Shown: positions 7,833 through 9,141 of the stretch, one piece after another
How positions within the stretch are numbered: the stretch's first letter is position 1
Layout of the letters: each line of letters starts with the position of its first letter
NCBI GenBank assembly: GCA_903907885.1
Contig: CAIVPY010000273.1
Coordinates: forward strand, 1 to 9,141
From: an uncultured Bacteroidota bacterium
GTDB lineage: Bacteria > Bacteroidota > Bacteroidia > UKL13-3
Reading direction: 5' to 3'
DNA length: 9,141 bases
The notes under the pieces: model-generated
Databases searched by the model: none
Told to the model about the DNA's origin: nothing
The model's input: the letters and a program-made list of their open reading frames with translations, nothing else
Translations under genes and position numbers: made by a program

Positions 7833-8567
7833 TTAATCCCTATCATACAAATCTCTTATGGCAACTGAAGCTACCGTACAGCCAAATACCGTTGGCATAT
7901 AGCTAATAGTTCCTACTACGGATTTCTTTTTGGTGTCGTTGGGTGTTCTTACAACTTGGTATTGTGGTTTGGCTTCCTCGGGTGAGAAAACCACTTTTAA
8001 GCCTTTATAGATACCTAATCGATGCAGGTATTTTCGTACATATTTTGCTAAATGACAATTGTAACTTTCGCTAATATCTGCTACTCGCAATTGGGTAGGA
8101 TCTACCTTTGAACCAGCACCCATTGAACTTACAATAGGAATATTTCTATCCATGCAAGCTTTTATAAAATAAACTTTAGGTGATAAGGTGTCAATACAAT
8201 CAAGGGCATAATCGAAATTGCCTTCTTTAACTATTTTCTCGGTTAAATTGTCTTTAATATAAAGTGGTAAAATTGTTAAATCAAGATCTGGATTTATGTC
8301 TAACAATCTTTGACCTAATACCTCGGCTTTTATTTTTTGTTCAGTGCTACTTAGTGCAGCTAATTGCCGGTTTCTATTGGTAGGGTCAACTGTATCCGCA
8401 TCCACAATGGTCATTTTACCTACACCACTGCGGGCAATCATTTCGGCTGCTATGCCACCCACACCGCCAAGACCTACCACCAATACATTTGAATTTACTA
8501 GTTTGTGTAATTTATCAGGGCCTAATAATAACTCTGTGCGGCCCATCCAAGGCTTAACTTCCTTCAT
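7833..8567 (-). CDS. tcdA: tRNA threonylcarbamoyladenosine dehydratase (TcdA/CsdL family)
   Basis: A 244-residue ThiF/MoeB/E1-like protein, slightly shorter than E. coli TcdA (268 residues). Visible motifs: nucleotide-binding G-L-G-G-V-G-G (32-38); acidic D-A-D (56-58); N-R-N-R-Q (64-68), the adenylylating-enzyme arginine motif; D-C-I-D (123-126); G-A-G-S-K-V-D-P-T (150-158), the feature that separates TcdA from ThiF and MoeB; S-P-E-E-A-K-P (195-201); and G-T-I-S-Y-M-P-T-V-F-G (219-229). No zinc-binding CxxC pairs are present, as expected for TcdA. The enzyme uses ATP to cyclise N6-threonylcarbamoyladenosine at position 37 of ANN-decoding tRNAs to the hydantoin form ct6A, in the cytoplasm. 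Its ATG lies 3 bp after the stop of the TatD gene, so the two are surely co-transcribed and probably translationally coupled. Its stop lies 30 bp from that of the convergent peptidase gene. Confidence 0.93.
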   Translation of the reverse strand: MKEVKPWMGRTELLLGPDKLHKLVNSNVLVVGLGGVGGIAAEMIARSGVGKMTIVDADTVDPTNRNRQLAALSSTEQKIKAEVLGQRLLDINPDLDLTILPLYIKDNLTEKIVKEGNFDYALDCIDTLSPKVYFIKACMDRNIPIVSSMGAGSKVDPTQLRVADISESYNCHLAKYVRKYLHRLGIYKGLKVVFSPEEAKPQYQVVRTPNDTKKKSVVGTISYMPTVFGCTVASVAIRDLYDRD

Positions 8568-8570
8568 AGT

Positions 8571-9141
8571 TTATGTAAGTTGTAATTTGAAAATGTGTGC
8601 GAATGTAATATACAATTGCTTTTTTATCACCTCTTCATCCATCTGTTTGTTCAATGCATATTGCTTATAAATCTCTTTTATGGTATAGTTTGAATTGTCT
8701 GTTTCCAAAAGAGTTCTTTCTATAGGAATAGTTTTGATACTTTTTAGATAACCCTCTTCAGGCTGAAACAAACGCTTGCCAAAAGAGAAAAAAACATTGT
8801 TAAATTTTAGCAATTGTTTGCTCTGTTCTTCACTGCCTTTGTAACCATGAAGAAGAAATGTGGCTTGGCTATTTTTAATAAAGGGCACCAATTCATTATA
8901 GGCCCTCACACAATGAATGACGAGGGGCTTACTCATCATTTCTGCCCAATTTACATGTTTTTGAAGGATGTTTTTTTGAAGCTCTAAATCTGTATGTATG
9001 GCTTTGTCTAAACCACATTCTCCAATAGCAAAAACATTTTCTTGTTTTATATTTAGCTCTAATTGTTGCATCAATTCTTGGCTATAATACCTATCAATAA
9101 GCCAAGGATGAAGTCCGCACGAAACAGGATAATGTAAATCA
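8571..9141 (-). CDS. TatD-family metal-dependent hydrolase (5' end beyond window)
   Basis: The frame is open without a stop from the right edge to TAA (complement of 8571-8573), giving 189 visible residues. The N-terminus, including the family's first H-x-H metal-binding pair, lies outside the window. The visible part opens just before S-C-G-L-H-P-W (visible residues 7-13), matching the conserved G-x-H-P-W of TatD proteins. Then come G-E-C-G-L-D (metal-binding Glu41), P-L-V-I-H-C-V-R-A (His76), L-L-H-G-Y-K-G (His98) and L-L-E-T-D-N-S (Asp148), in the right order and spacing for a TatD TIM barrel. TatD enzymes are metal-dependent nucleases/phosphoesterases, with 3'-5' DNA exonuclease or D-aminoacyl-tRNA deacylase activity reported in different members; which applies here cannot be told. 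The protein appears to be the short form (about 210-220 residues) common in Bacteroidota. A TTG at 9074 followed by ATG 9071 could be mistaken for a start, but homology continues upstream. It is the first gene of the pair with tcdA. Confidence 0.9.
   Translation of the reverse strand, partial: DLHYPVSCGLHPWLIDRYYSQELMQQLELNIKQENVFAIGECGLDKAIHTDLELQKNILQKHVNWAEMMSKPLVIHCVRAYNELVPFIKNSQATFLLHGYKGSEEQSKQLLKFNNVFFSFGKRLFQPEEGYLKSIKTIPIERTLLETDNSNYTIKEIYKQYALNKQMDEEVIKKQLYITFAHIFKLQLT

Noticed and set aside
8344..8670. A 108-codon plus-strand open frame across the TatD/tcdA junction.
   Set aside because: It is antisense to the nucleotide-binding region of tcdA and the end of TatD, both strongly conserved, and it shows no domain of its own.

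Overview
The window is AT-rich DNA from a member of the Bacteroidota. The main evidence is a very large exported C25 (gingipain-type) peptidase carrying a type A C-terminal sorting domain of the type IX secretion system (T9SS), a system confined to this phylum and close relatives. The DUF1015 protein and the short TatD variant also look typical of the phylum, and the genes lack Shine-Dalgarno sequences. I cannot name a genus; a free-living Chitinophagales/Sphingobacteriales/Cytophagales-like organism is a guess.

Layout from left to right: (1) 29-1276 (+), a complete DUF1015 protein with an A-D-G-H-H-R motif. (2) 1273-2592 (-), an APC-superfamily amino-acid permease whose stop codon overlaps the DUF1015 stop inside a shared TTAA. 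(3) 2593-2771, a 179-bp divergent intergenic region holding the start signals of the permease and the peptidase. (4) 2772-7802 (+), a 1676-residue secreted PorU-like peptidase (PorU2-type by architecture), with signal peptide, PorU-like N-terminal region, C25 catalytic domain with His and Cys retained, two CARDB-like domains, a probable ILEI/FAM3-like domain, and a T9SS sorting domain. (5) 7833-8567 (-), a TcdA/CsdL-type tRNA threonylcarbamoyladenosine dehydratase. (6) 8571-9141 (-), a TatD-family metallohydrolase whose N-terminus lies beyond the right edge. The TatD and tcdA genes are 3 bp apart and form a minus-strand operon with TatD upstream, convergent with the peptidase gene.

The genes do not form one pathway. 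The left part is amino-acid related at most (a permease, and a DUF1015 protein whose family often sits near serine-biosynthesis genes). The centre is cell-surface secretion and proteolysis. The right part is tRNA modification and nucleic-acid housekeeping. I see no mobile elements, tRNA or rRNA genes, CRISPR arrays, long repeats or convincing intrinsic terminators. No obviously new multi-gene system is present. The most unusual element is the central, otherwise poorly assigned part of the giant peptidase, which resembles the ILEI domain known from animal FAM3 cytokine-like proteins.
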